In this document: positions 39,201 to 43,229 of the stretch, piece after piece
How positions within the stretch are numbered: position 1 is the first letter of the stretch
Layout of the letters: each line of letters opens with the position of its first letter
Made by a program: the position numbers and the translations under genes
The notes under the pieces: generated by a model
What the model was told of the DNA's origin: nothing
Seen by the model: the letters and a program-made list of their open reading frames with translations, nothing else
Database searches by the model: none
From: Aplectana chamaeleonis
Lineage: Eukaryota; Nematoda; Chromadorea; Rhabditida; Cosmocercidae
Reading direction: 5' to 3'
NCBI GenBank assembly: GCA_029168955.1
Contig: JAPDOI010000121.1
Coordinates: 868,001-932,000 of the forward strand
Length of the DNA: 64,000 nucleotides

Positions 39201-40843
39201 CATCAGTGAAACACTTCAAGCAAAGATCTCTGGAGAGCTACGTGTTTCCAAATAGGTTCATTAGAGAACAAGAAACTATTATGTTAGACGCTCGTCAGCG
39301 AATGGACTCTGGACACTATACAATAGGATTTGGTCAGAAGGGTGCGCGGGGGAGCGTTTTCGCAACCGTATCGTTCTTTCTATTCATTCGGGTTATTCAA
39401 GAAGGACAATAAAGACGCGGAAGCGCTTTCCCCCCGAACCTTCTGACGAAGCCCTACGGAAGGTATTGTACCTCAAAACAATAGGTAGGGTTTTCAGCAA
39501 AGATCCTCATCAATATCATATGCAATGATCAGTACGTTCACACAGCTTCGCTGTAGATTGATTCGAATATGGCTACACTCATTTTTGTAGCAAGACTTAC
39601 ATGAAGCGGCGAAGCAGAATTGGGGCTAGTCCGCTACTAACCCTACCTCTCTGTAATCGGTCTTTTTAAGTATACAATACACCAATCACACACACTCGTA
39701 GTTCTGATTTGCTAGACTGCTGTTGGCGCGTTTGTTCCGGGGAAAACGTAAATTTGCTCGAGTGGTACGGAAACTCTTTTGTTGTAAGCGCAGCACGCGC
39801 GTCAGGCGCGGGCGAGCGGTGGAGTATAGATACCTTCTATGCCCGTCACGCGCGTGGAGGCTATGAATACTCCAGCGGCGACGCTATGGCGGAGCGGATC
39901 AAAGTGGGCCTTAACTTATTCGAGCAAGAAAATCTGTTAGCGCGTTCACTATATTGGTAGCAGAAGATAGAACTGGAATTAATTATTATGAAACGGAATG
40001 ACATTGAAGATATATTTATAAAGAAAATGATGAAAAAGTTGTTACTGCCGTTGCCGTCATGACGGAGCGGGCGTCACGCGCGTGCCGCTTGGGTGAGGCG
40101 CCAAGCCAATCATACTCCGCCGTCACGCCCGCGCGCCACGCGCCACCCGCGCTGGCGTTGAGTATTATGAAAAGCGCCTAAACGGTGGACGTTTCGAGGC
40201 AGCGATTCCAGTTTTTGAGCGACAACGGTGTGGTGCAACACAACTACGAGAGTGTGAGCATGTTAAATCTGCTCCAGAAAGGAATATAGAGGCTTACCAG
40301 CCCCATTACGGAAGGACGTCCCCTTTAGATCCCGATCAGAGTTGGGTCGCGGGCATAAGGGGTGCGATGGTGGCTAGTTGTGCCTCGCACAGGAAGGACA
40401 TCTTATTTCTCGGAGAAGATCTGCGAGATAAGTCAAGTATTTCTGATTTCCAGTCACTAACAAATACCAGTCAAGCTCTTCCTAAGATTACTTAGCTTTG
40501 CACAAGCTCGCTAAAGGTTGTATGACGTACATATAAAATCAAGTCTCTGCAACTTATTGTTAGCGTGCAGTCAAGGATTACTTCAAACAGTGTCATGAAG
40601 CTCTCGTGTAAAATATAAGACTCCTATAGACTTTGGACCTGACTATCAGAACACAGAGTTCTTTCACGGTTTCAGGTCTGAGGTTGGCTAAGTTTTAAGT
40701 TTCGAAAGGTCAACTACGCGAAGATGGTCTGCAGATAGGAATCAACACCCTCAGATCTCTCAGAGAGAAGAGAGGAGACTTACCACAGTAGTGCAGGCGA
40801 ATAGGACGATCCGCAGAGCAGAAACCGCGACGCCACAGTTCAT
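3156..40843 (-). CDS. nlp-15: Orcokinin-type neuropeptide precursor NLP-15, five exons, 3' end missing
   Basis: This is a secreted prepro-neuropeptide, processed at dibasic sites in neurosecretory vesicles. Coding exons in order on the minus strand are 40843-40784, 21169-21119, 20740-20696, 18571-18524 and 3203-3156. All junctions are phase 0 with GTAAG or GTGAG donors and TTTCAG/TTTAG acceptors. The 20-residue first exon is a hydrophobic signal peptide. Exon 2 adds ALISSAPS then RQKR, the first proprotein-convertase site. Predicted peptides are AFDAFAGDFSGFD, AFDSLAGTGFGAFD and AFDSLAGQGFGGFN, each followed by KR. The AFDSLAG-GF-F(D/N) signature matches nematode NLP-15 rather than NLP-14, whose peptides begin ALD or ALN. 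The last exon ends in AFDSL at a good donor, so at least one more exon lies beyond the left edge. The introns (about 19.6 kb, 0.4 kb, 2.1 kb and 15.3 kb) are largely filled with MITEs. That exon 1 belongs to the same transcript is inferred from strand, phase and signal-peptide character. Confidence 0.85.
3377..3651. mobile_element. TA-flanked MITE, family TA-1 copy 1
   Basis: Inverted termini (left AGGTGCGTCCGATTGAGA, right end complement AAGTGTGCCCGAATGAGA) lie between TA dinucleotides at 3375-3376 and 3652-3653. The arms continue inward for roughly 60 bp (AATGGCGGCCCA-GCGGCCGGCGTGC). The 275-bp copy is close in sequence to the one at 60545-60810, including the middle (GGGGCCGGCACCGGCTGGCA), so these two moved relatively recently. 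Several short open frames here are by-products of its GC-rich palindromic sequence. The TA target suggests Tc1/mariner mobilisation; it has no coding capacity. Confidence 0.85.
3785..3960 (+). repeat. Relic repeat H, copy 1
   Basis: Begins TACTGTTCTTTTCGGAGCGA and resembles 6955-7100 and 57165-57310: each has a CGGA/AGAACGAAATTCCGG-type start, a TTGCAGACA/TTGCGGTAA segment, then a CTGGGAC/GTGGTCCCAC segment. Its ends were not resolved. It lies just left of the TTAA chain. Confidence 0.45.
4047..4495. mobile_element. TTAA-D MITE, chain member 1
   Basis: The left terminus AGGCATCGTACGCGCAGAAA follows TTAA at 4043-4046. The right terminus CAGCGCGAACGATGCCT precedes TTAA at 4496-4499. The 449-bp copy has no coding capacity. 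The same subfamily occurs at 5521-6115, 47353-47898 and ending at 50060. The TTAA target is typical of piggyBac-type transposases; that assignment is inference. Confidence 0.85.
4500..4974. mobile_element. TTAA-A2 MITE, chain member 2
   Basis: Starts AGGCACAGTCCAACCTCAGA directly after the TTAA that closes the previous element. Ends CTGAGGTTGGATTGTGCCT at 4974, followed by TTAG. The 475-bp copy carries the internal block GAGGAGCCGTAACTCTGTTC shared, with variation, by all A and A2 copies (also 45000-45483 and 46434-46906). Confidence 0.85.
4979..5516 (-). mobile_element. TTAA-B MITE, chain member 3
   Basis: Begins AGGCATTCGTCGCGCTCAAA after TTAG (4975-4978). Ends TCATCGTGACCACTGCCT before TTAA at 5517-5520. 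It contains the near-palindrome TGCACGTGTGCACG near 5365 that marks this subfamily. It is inverted relative to copies at 37786 and 45855, which start with the AAAAACGTTATCGA side. Confidence 0.85.
5521..6115. mobile_element. TTAA-D MITE, chain member 4
   Basis: Starts AGGCATCGTACACGATGAAA, sharing TTAA 5517-5520 with the element before it. Ends TCATCGTGGACGATGCCT at 6115, then TTAA 6116-6119. The 595-bp copy is longer than the first D copy, and two opposed short open frames (about 5800-6060) lie inside it. Confidence 0.85.
6120..7634. other. Intronic stretch, no supported gene
   Basis: Part of the 15-kb nlp-15 intron. Apart from relic repeat H near 6955-7100 I see no termini, splice-bounded exon or RNA gene. 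The short open frames here have no family signature. Confidence 0.4.
6955..7100 (+). repeat. Relic repeat H, copy 2
   Basis: AGTACTGTTCTCATCGGAAC followed by GAAATTCCGGTCCGCAATTG aligns by eye with 3785-3960 and 57165-57310. The copy is diverged and its boundaries are uncertain. Confidence 0.45.
7635..7859. mobile_element. Short hAT-like MITE (CAGGG termini)
   Basis: The left end CAGGGTTGAGCAGGGTTG and the complement of the right end CAGGGTTGGGCAGGCCGTTG, each followed by GGCGCAACGG or GTTGCGCC, form inverted termini around 225 bp of T/A-rich DNA. Flanking octamers TCCTCAAG and TCCCTAAC match at only 5 of 8 positions, so the duplication is decayed or the ends are slightly misplaced. CAGGG termini are typical of hAT elements. 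Confidence 0.55.
7867..8871. mobile_element. TAA-flanked foldback element, about 1 kb
   Basis: The left arm (7867-7993) and right arm (8747-8871) are near-perfect inverted repeats of about 125 bp, starting CAAGGGAACCACAATAAGTC. TAA flanks both sides (7864-7866, 8872-8874). Internal short repeats GGTGCTGAACACGAATCTGG (8107 region) and their complements recur inside it and at about 20218, 32010 and 52820, implying other decayed copies. The TAA duplication suggests PIF/Harbinger mobilisation. The interior shows no transposase. Confidence 0.75.
8875..9354. mobile_element. Harbinger-like MITE (TAA duplication), copy 1
   Basis: The terminus GGCCCTAGTTATACACCAGC is at the left, and GGTGTATAACTACGGCC is at the right end. 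TAA lies on both sides (8872-8874, 9355-9357). It shares its left TAA with the element ending at 8871. The same termini bound the 137-bp copy at 48145-48281. Confidence 0.8.
9714..10198. mobile_element. TTAA-A MITE, chimeric right half
   Basis: The left end AGGCACTGTTGGCGATAAAA follows TTAA 9710-9713. The right end TTTATCGCGAAGAGTGCCT precedes TTAA 10199-10202. The left half is A-type (TCTTGAAACCGGCCCCATTC, later TGCAGCCAATGTATGCGAGC). The right half, with GAAAATTCGAGGATGAAGTT, resembles the E subfamily, so this copy looks recombinant or represents a bridging subfamily. Confidence 0.75.
10203..10944. other. Intronic stretch, nothing recognised
   Basis: A/T-rich DNA between two elements inside the large nlp-15 intron; I see no exon, RNA gene or terminal repeat. 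Confidence 0.4.
10945..11057. mobile_element. 113-bp TA-flanked MITE
   Basis: GTCTGACGCATGGAC at the left and GTCCATTCGTCAGAC at the right are inverted repeats directly between TA dinucleotides (10943-10944 and 11058-11059). The interior is GC-rich. Its right half (GATCTACCGTCGCAGCCCCG) resembles 62605-62660. Confidence 0.7.
11133..11617. mobile_element. TTAA-A MITE
   Basis: Starts AGGCAGTGTCCACGATAAAA after TTAA 11129-11132. Ends TTATCGTGAACACTGCCT before TTAA 11618-11621. The 485-bp internal layout matches 15766-16252 (GGACAACTCGTCCACCATGT, then a GCCATAACTCCGTTCCTAGA block). Confidence 0.85.
11622..11649. mobile_element. 24-bp right-end remnant of a TTAA-D MITE
   Basis: CAGTTTTCTGCGCATACCAT followed by GCCT matches the complement of the D-family left terminus (CGGTTTTCTGCGCGTACGAT then GCCT). 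It sits wedged between the end of an A element and the start of a B element, so this locus too was a chain of TTAA elements, with one member almost completely lost. Confidence 0.6.
12044..14363. mobile_element. hAT-like element with perfect 8-bp duplication
   Basis: The termini CAGGGATGAGCGGAAT and (right, complement) CAGGGATGAGCGAAATT are inverted. The octamer GTCGGCGC flanks both sides (12036-12043 and 14364-14371). Subterminal regions carry clustered GGTTTTCGG/TTTCGG motifs, typical of transposase-binding arrays. The 2320-bp copy includes a nested 784-bp palindrome (12791-13574). No transposase frame remains, so it is non-autonomous. Confidence 0.88.
12791..13574. mobile_element. TA-flanked full palindrome (family PAL), copy 1
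   Basis: Starts CAGTACCCCGCTAAGTTTTG after TA 12789-12790. Ends with the complement of CAATACCCGCGCGAAGTTTT before TA 13575-13576. The two halves are inverted copies of each other almost to the centre. It is homologous to 58347-59136. It is the innermost of three nested insertions. Confidence 0.85.
15119..15601. mobile_element. TTAA-C MITE, copy 1
   Basis: Starts AGGCAGCATACACGCTCGCA after TTAG. Ends TTTTGAGCGTGTATGCTGCC (final T at 15601) before TTAA 15602-15605. The 483-bp copy is closely similar to 19094-19580 along its whole length (shared GTTATATCTTCATTTCAGTT). Confidence 0.85.
15679..15719 (+). repeat. (TTTA)n microsatellite
   Basis: About ten units of TTTA/ATTT with one C interruption, between the C and A elements; likely polymorphic in length. 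Confidence 0.9.
15766..16252. mobile_element. TTAA-A MITE
   Basis: Starts AGGCAGTGTTCACGATAAAA after TTAA 15762-15765. Ends TTCATCGTAAACACTGCCT before TTAA 16253-16256. Near-identical to 11133-11617 through its right two thirds (GACAACTCGTCCACCATGTT), a sign of recent spread. Confidence 0.87.
16253..17011. other. A/T-rich intronic stretch
   Basis: Strongly A-rich (many AAAAA runs), with no terminal repeats seen. Plus-strand acceptor-like sequences (TTTCTTTCAG near 16780) lead only into short frames. Confidence 0.4.
17012..17160 (+). CDS. Candidate terminal exon of an unrecognised plus-strand gene
   Basis: An acceptor GGCCCTTTCAG at 17001-17011 is followed by an open frame ending at TGA 17158-17160: (D)STKRKRNGEMQEERDQ, then a segment rich in Glu, Asp and Ser ending FSEEQNR. 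The charged composition and varied third codon positions look coding. AATAAA about 105 bp downstream (17266 region) could be the poly(A) signal. It starts one base into a codon, so an upstream exon is required and I did not find it. It would lie inside the nlp-15 intron on the opposite strand. No family is recognised. Confidence 0.3.
17477..17939. mobile_element. TTAA-A MITE
   Basis: Starts AGGCACTGTTCACGATAAAA after TTAA 17473-17476. Ends TTCGTGAACACTGCCT before TTAA 17940-17943. It shares TGCAGCCAATGTATGCGAGC with 9714-10198 and, in complement, with the other A copies. Confidence 0.83.
18524..18571 (-). CDS. nlp-15: nlp-15 coding exon 4 (cassette, 48 bp)
   Basis: Translates AGTGFGAFD-KR-AFDSL. 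The acceptor ATTTAG is read from 18572 upward and the donor GTGAG is at 18523-18519. It completes the peptide AFDSLAGTGFGAFD. It has the same length, phase and layout as exon 5, so the two look like duplicated modules. Confidence 0.92.
19094..19580. mobile_element. TTAA-C MITE, copy 2
   Basis: Starts AGGCAGCATACACGCTCGCA after TTAA 19090-19093. Ends GAGCGTGTATGCTGCTT before TTAA 19581-19584, which also begins the next element. An open frame of 124 codons inside has no protein signature and lies wholly within the repeat. Confidence 0.87.
19585..20038. mobile_element. TTAA-E MITE
   Basis: Starts GGGTAGTGTTCACGATGAAT, sharing TTAA with the C copy before it. Ends TTTATCTTTGGCACAGCCT before TTGA. 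Its right half (TTTCGACCCGTTTTCG-type, CTTCTTCGACCCTATTCCCT, AGTGTTTCACACTGAAAACT) matches 26040-26130 and resembles 31820-31950. Confidence 0.75.
20039..20695. repeat. Decayed copy of the TAA foldback family
   Basis: GGTGCTGAACACGAATCTGG at about 20220, followed by GATTCGTCTGCC, matches the interior of 7867-8871. No clean termini are visible. Confidence 0.4.
20696..20740 (-). CDS. nlp-15: nlp-15 coding exon 3 (cassette, 45 bp)
   Basis: Translates AGDFSGFD-KR-AFDSL. The acceptor AATTTCAG is read from 20741 upward and the donor GTAAG is at 20695-20691. It completes the first peptide, AFDAFAGDFSGFD, which is one residue shorter than its paralogues because the usual Gly before the Phe is missing (AGDF instead of AGxGF). 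Confidence 0.92.
21119..21169 (-). CDS. nlp-15: nlp-15 coding exon 2 (prepro segment plus first peptide start)
   Basis: Translates ALISSAPS-RQKR-AFDAF. The acceptor CTTTTCAG is read from 21170 upward and the donor GTGAG is at 21118-21114. RQKR is a furin/KPC-type cleavage site that releases the first orcokinin. Joined to exon 1 it extends the hydrophobic signal segment, with probable signal cleavage near ISSA/PS (inferred). Confidence 0.88.
21242..21631. mobile_element. Foldback element with GGTTGCCAGAA termini
   Basis: The left end GGCAATGACCGGACCTGGTT then GCCAGAATT and the complement of the right end (GGGAGTGACCAGATCTGGTT then GCCAGAACT) are inverted. TAA precedes it and TGA follows it, so a three-base duplication is possible but imperfect. 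The interior carries ACTACTTTCAGAGTAGTC, a short perfect hairpin. Confidence 0.6.
21632..23282. other. Intronic stretch, no gene supported
   Basis: Part of the 19.6-kb first intron. GC-richer patches at 21800-22000 and 22370-22600 have open frames but no domain, splice bounds or terminal repeats that I can defend. Confidence 0.4.
23283..23578. mobile_element. Harbinger-like MITE rich in GTCGCTGTCGC motifs
   Basis: The left end GGGGTATGGTATACTTTTGC and the complement of the right end (GGCCTATGGTATACTTTGTC) are inverted, with TAA on both sides (23280-23282, 23579-23581). The interior repeats CGACAGCGAC and its complement many times, mainly in two clusters near 23330-23410. These could be transposase-binding or hairpin-forming motifs. 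Confidence 0.78.
23669..26148. mobile_element. TTAA-E MITE split by a nested hAT element
   Basis: The left terminus AGGCGCTGTTCACGATAGAA follows TTAA 23665-23668. The likely right end is the degenerate TTCATCGTGGACAATTTTCA near 26148. The part right of the hAT copy (25769-26148) matches the right half of 19585-20038. The left part shares GAAAAACGGCAGAA-type sequence with that copy. The exact right boundary is uncertain. Confidence 0.55.
24272..25760. mobile_element. hAT-like element 2 with perfect 8-bp duplication
   Basis: The terminus CAGGGCTGTGTGGAACTG and the right end (complement CAGGGCTGTGCGGAAATC) are inverted. GTTCAGAG flanks both sides (24264-24271 and 25761-25768). Both subterminal regions hold arrays of TTCCGTTTCCG, in opposite orientation. 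The interior (24831-25500, with CTCACGCACTCGTGGGG and many TGCTGC motifs) is shared with 43399-44110. No transposase is recognised, so it is non-autonomous. Confidence 0.88.
26149..27510. other. Intronic stretch with one possible TTAA-element end
   Basis: AGGCAGTTTTCACAACAAAA at 27060 resembles a TTAA-family left terminus (preceded by TCAG rather than TTAA), but no right end was found. AAGGCAGCATTTTTTGAACA near 26218 is similarly suggestive. I see no exon. Confidence 0.4.
27511..28129. mobile_element. Foldback element with CGCGATCG/GTACCGTGATCG motif clusters
   Basis: The left end CCTACTCTGAGAGAAACTTT and the complement of the right end (CCTACTCTGAGAGAATCCCC) are inverted. The interior is full of short related motifs such as CCGCGATCCGCGAT, GGTACCGTGATCG and CGCGATCGTTCCGCG in both orientations, giving local self-complementarity. 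Flanks show no clear duplication. The 180-codon minus-strand open frame across it is low-complexity and not considered a gene. Confidence 0.65.
28130..29210. other. Intronic stretch, no gene supported
   Basis: Several 60-90 codon frames are present on both strands without splice context or family signature; no repeats with resolvable ends. Confidence 0.35.
29211..29760. mobile_element. TTAA-family MITE
   Basis: Starts AGGCAGTGTTCACGATGAAA after TTAA 29207-29210. Ends TTTCAACGTGAACACTGCCT at 29760, followed by ATGA, so one copy of the target has decayed. The 550-bp interior is not closely related to the A-E copies seen here. Confidence 0.75.
29761..31490. other. Intronic stretch, nothing recognised
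   Basis: No supported gene, RNA or bounded repeat; A/T-rich throughout. Confidence 0.35.
31495..31958. mobile_element. TTAA-E MITE
   Basis: Starts AGGCAGTGTTCACGATAAGT after TTAA 31491-31494. Ends TTCATTGTGAACAGTGTCT before TCAA. The 464-bp middle (AGCCCGCCCCGCCCCACG) is GC-rich, as in 19585-20038. Confidence 0.75.
31963..33254. other. Intronic stretch with a weak coding-like frame
   Basis: GTGCCAAACACGAATTTCCA near 32010 is a decayed fragment of the TAA foldback family. A plus-strand frame at 32540-32760 (DALMADKESKDVRLKK followed by charged sequence) looks mildly coding, but no splice sites or family support it. Confidence 0.3.
33255..33352 (+). repeat. (AAAT)n microsatellite, about 95 bp
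   Basis: Twenty or more AAAT/AATA units with scattered substitutions (AAGT, ACTA, ATGA), the reverse-strand equivalent of the array at 15679-15719. Confidence 0.92.
33508..34001. mobile_element. TA-flanked 494-bp foldback element
   Basis: Left TGTACAGTTCACTGCACTGC and right (complement CGTACAGTTCACCGCAATGT) are inverted and lie between TA dinucleotides (33506-33507 and 34002-34003). The arms match over at least 120 bp (GGTGCGGTTGCGGTCACACA on both sides) and weaker matches continue to the centre. A hydrophobic 76-codon frame at 33626-33856 falls inside the palindrome and is not treated as a gene. Confidence 0.8.
34002..36127. other. Intronic stretch containing a truncated TTAA-A2 copy
   Basis: Apart from the A2-like segment at about 34987-35180 and beyond, no gene or bounded repeat is supported. 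Overlapping frames at 34969-35915 have no domain. Confidence 0.35.
34987..35370 (-). mobile_element. Truncated or diverged TTAA-A2 MITE
   Basis: AGGCACAGGACACCCAGGAA at the left matches the complement of the right terminus of 45000-45483. It is followed by the same order of blocks (CTTATCTTGGAGAGAATCAC, GAGTTATTGATTTTTGAAAT, GGACAAGTTGCCTCAGGCCT). The far end near 35330-35370 is unclear. Confidence 0.55.
36128..36234. repeat. Short foldback, TIR ATCGAGTACACAGAATGTGA
   Basis: CGAGTACACAGAATGTGAGG on the left and its complement CTTCACATTCTGTGTACTCG on the right bound a GC-rich loop of about 60 bp. No target duplication is evident. It is probably a tiny MITE. Confidence 0.65.
36546..36696. mobile_element. 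151-bp MITE, family GGGATAGGG, copy 1
   Basis: GGGATAGGGACCCTCTACAC at the left and the complement GGGATAGGGGCTCTCTACAC at the right bound the copy. The same structure recurs at 55531-55678, including GGAGTTGTC near the left end and a GGTGTGTAGAGAGCCCCTAT right end. The two copies also share bases just outside (CGAAGTG), so the true ends may extend a few bases. Confidence 0.7.
37095..37650. repeat. Long imperfect inverted repeat (arms about 110 bp)
   Basis: The left arm (about 37095-37208, complement CTATGGCGATGCGGCGCTTT) pairs with the right arm (about 37545-37650, CTATGGCTATGCGGCGCCTT). The arms share alternating GCGGCGTTTC/GCGCCGTTTT blocks. Overlapping open frames on both strands reflect this inversion. 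Ends and target site were not resolved. Confidence 0.55.
37786..38333 (+). mobile_element. TTAA-B MITE
   Basis: Starts AGGCAGTGGTCACGATGAAA after TTAA 37782-37785. Ends TTGATCGCGACCACTGCCT before TTAA 38334-38337. The central near-palindrome TCGTGCACACGTGCACAGCG sits at about 37921. It is close to 45855-46403 over its full length, and a good reference for the uninterrupted form of 11654-14525. Confidence 0.88.
38338..39714. other. Intronic stretch, nothing recognised
   Basis: No supported exon or repeat; scattered frames of 60-100 codons lack signatures. Confidence 0.35.
39715..40190. repeat. GC-rich foldback block
   Basis: GCGCGTCAGGCGCGGGCGAG at about 39797 is roughly complementary to CCCGCGCGCCACGCGCC at about 40125. 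GTCACGCGCG recurs at about 39843 and 40072. TGGAGTAT and ATACTCC motifs are placed symmetrically. The composition contrasts sharply with flanking A/T-rich DNA. It is probably a decayed foldback transposon in intron 1, close to exon 1; the ends are unresolved. Confidence 0.5.
40191..40783. other. 5' part of nlp-15 intron 1
   Basis: Begins (minus strand) with the donor GTAAGTCTCC directly after exon 1. No other features are supported. Confidence 0.45.
40784..40843 (-). CDS. nlp-15: nlp-15 coding exon 1 (signal peptide, start codon)
   Basis: Encodes M-N-C-G-V then a hydrophobic run (VSALRIVLFACTTV, residues 7-20), followed at 40783-40779 by the donor GTAAG. This is a signal peptide cut by a phase-0 intron, as expected upstream of exon 2 (ALISSAPS-RQKR). 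The ATG at 40843-40841 is preceded by GGAAGGA. Linking it to exon 2 across 19.6 kb is inference from strand, phase and the fit of the joined signal sequence; transcript evidence would settle it. Confidence 0.72.
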
Positions 40844-40960
40844 TCCTTCCGTGAATAGTGAAACGGCCTAGGGGCGGAGCAGAGCGCGAGCCTGAGCTGG
40901 ACGAGGGCGGTGACGTGGGAGAATGGGGGTGGGCGCGGTCGTGAGCCGATGTAGTGCTGC

Positions 40961-40970
40961 CTGAAATACG
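40961..40970 (-). promoter_or_regulatory. Possible splice or trans-splice acceptor upstream of nlp-15 exon 1
   Basis: On the minus strand CGTATTTCAG ends 117 bases before the start codon. It fits the nematode acceptor consensus and could accept either a spliced leader or a 5' UTR exon (a donor-like CTAC/GTGAGC lies further upstream near 41115). The site choice is inferred. Confidence 0.35.
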
Positions 40971-42627
40971 TTGAACATCCAGAACAGAATTGAGTTGTGG
41001 TCGCTGGGGATACGCTCAGCTGACTAGCGAGGAGTGACAATTGAGTAGTGGTCATTGGGGACTCCAAAGTAGGGTGATTGATTTCGGGCAACATTAGACG
41101 AAAGATGTCAAGCTCACGTAGTTTCAGAAGGCAGCTGGGGAGAAAAGATGGCATACCACAAATGTGAAGTGACAAGAAATGAAATTACAAGTCAAAATAA
41201 TCTTTTCGAACGAATACAGAAGGTCGTAATCTGTAACTCGAAATCTCTCGCTGACTTTCCAAACTTTTTTCCACTACAAAACAGAAAACAGTATTCTGCT
41301 GATCATGCCAAGTGTGTTCAATCTTTGGGGATTATGTAAGTTTCTGTGGCTTACAGTGAGTAAGGGAACGTGAAGGCAAGCATTCGGGGATGTTTTGAAT
41401 TCCAGGTATCATTAGGTAGGTCACGACGTTCATAAGTTGGAAACCTGGGGTGGTAGTAATCTTGTCTTTTAACACGAGTCAATCACGCGCTCTTGACCGT
41501 TGCTTGACCATGAATCAGCCACAGCTTAGCCGCGGACTAACCACCTCTGTAACTAGTATCAACTCGTTTTTCAAATGTCAAGTATGCGTTACTTGAAGAA
41601 ACGCAGCCTCTACACAGTAAGTCATGTAAGAAGTGATGAATGCATCCGCATTCTCTTTTGAACCTTTAATTCACAACAGTTCGCTGGGGTTTTTGTAGAC
41701 CACTGGAAACGGTTCGATCTCATCGATCATTATAATTGCAGGACAACATATGGAGAGTTGGGAATTGGAGGAAACAATGGAATTTTCTCAAAAGGCAATA
41801 AATCGAAAAAAGAAGGACAATTTGTACATTCTCTTGCAGTTGCTAATTGTACTATATTATCTGTATAGGACATGATTAAAAAACAACAAATAAGGCTAAA
41901 CTGCATTTTCTCATTCAATCTTATGTTATAAACAACAAATTGGTAATGCATTAATCATGCTTACTTCGGTAGCCCTTGTTTCTACATAGAGCGAGAAAAA
42001 TAAATTATAAAAGTGTGCGTTTTCAAGAAATCAAAGCTAGAAAAAGAGTTGTGTTAACCGCTCACAAAAAGACCTCCATGGGACTGTTTGCGCGACCGTT
42101 CTTCGTCTCTCCACTGCAGGTATAATTCTCACCGTCCGCCAAAGAATCTTCAGCCCGTGGTTCCATGTGTTTGCCGCAGAGGGAAATTGCATTCGAAAAC
42201 CACTCAATGACTACGCAATTCTTCATTTCAAAACAGGAGCATCAGTTTCTAAGCCAAGTTTTTCGCCTTCCCCCTTTCCAATCTTAAGAGTAAGCCCTTA
42301 TTGTTCGTATTGCTTAAGAACAAACCTCTCTCATGCCATATTTGCTCCCAAAGGAGCTGGCGATCTGCTACCCAATGACCACGTTATAGCCAACCGCTTA
42401 GCGGCGGTCAACTCGCGGCAAACATGCAGATTACTACCACCCCTGATTGATAATCGCTAGGAAAGATGTCCCTACTCTGGCAAAGTGTTCAATTTGTTGT
42501 AAGCTTCTGAAAATTTCAAGAAGCTTTTTTTTCAGGAATTTTCATGAATTCTGCACAATGTTTCCGGAGAAAAGTCTACAACGCTTTTTGCGTTGGTTGA
42601 GTTACATCCCTGGAAGCGTCCGAAACG
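40971..42627. other. Upstream region of nlp-15
   Basis: Probable promoter territory of the neuropeptide gene; no motif is strong enough to name. One coding-like open frame at 42119-42291 is listed separately. Confidence 0.35.
42119..42291 (+). CDS. Candidate internal exon, unrecognised plus-strand gene
   Basis: The frame is open from before 42050 to TAG near 42460. Between an acceptor-like CTCCACTGCAG (about 42109-42119) and a good donor AAGA/GTAAGC (42291/42292) it reads GIILTVRQRIFSPWFHVF, continuing with a segment ending SPFPILR. No domain is recognised. It ends in phase 0, matching the start of the candidate exon at 48654, but linkage is speculative. Confidence 0.2.
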
Positions 42628-43229
42628 AGGCATTTTGAGCAAACGAAGCGCCCGGCCTCAGCCAATTTGTTTGCAAACCCCGTCCCCTCAGTTCGAACTC
42701 TCTCAAATTTACAACTCAGTTACGGTCATTTGGTTCGTCTTTGACGCCTCCCTCTAAAGTCTGTCTGAATGAGACTGTCCGCCCACGCGGTCGGCGAGCG
42801 TGTCAAGTGGCAGCCACGAAGGCATTTTTCGGGCGAGCCTTTCTACGACTCGGTTACAGCTGATTCGGAAATTATTCACCATTCGCCTGATATTCCTGCT
42901 AATCGATTGACAGTTCCGAAAAATGCTTCGCTTGCGGAACCGCGTGGGCTGACAGTCTCATTCGGACGGGCTTTACGTAAAGTTCTACAGCCCACACGAC
43001 TCTATTGGCATCACTATGTACCTCACCCGAGTCGCCGCTAATTTCGATATTCCAGCCAAACTTATATGCTGTCGTGTAACTCGTCCACTTCCAGTCTATC
43101 GAAAAAACCGTTATTTCTTTGATTAGAACGGGTTATCGTAAGGTTTTTTCGTCAGTTCTCAATACCGTTAGCTCCCATCCCTTTATTCGTTCCACGAAAT
43201 CGTAATTTTTTTTTGCGTGTTTGCTGCCT
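42628..43229. mobile_element. TTAA-C-like MITE with nested TA-1 MITE
   Basis: The right half (42985-43229) has the C-family layout: AACTCGTCCACTTCCAGTCT, AACCGTTATTTCTTTGATTA, and the end TTTTGCGTGTTTGCTGCCT followed by TGCA. The left part has GGTCATTTGG-type matches and a possible start AGGCATTTTGAGCAAACGAA. The copy is diverged and its left end is uncertain. Confidence 0.5.
42757..42973. mobile_element. TA-1 MITE, copy 4 (nested)
   Basis: AAGTCTGTCTGAATGAGACT follows TA 42755-42756. The right end (complement AAGCCCGTCCGAATGAGACT) precedes TA 42974-42975. Length is 217 bp; the left arm reads on through GTCCGCCCACGCGGTCGGCG. Confidence 0.83.

Noticed and set aside
40840..41175. 111-codon minus-strand frame ending at nlp-15 exon 1
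   Set aside because: Its stop overlaps the nlp-15 start codon and it reads across a likely 5' UTR splice acceptor; no domain, so treated as a chance frame or at most an upstream frame.
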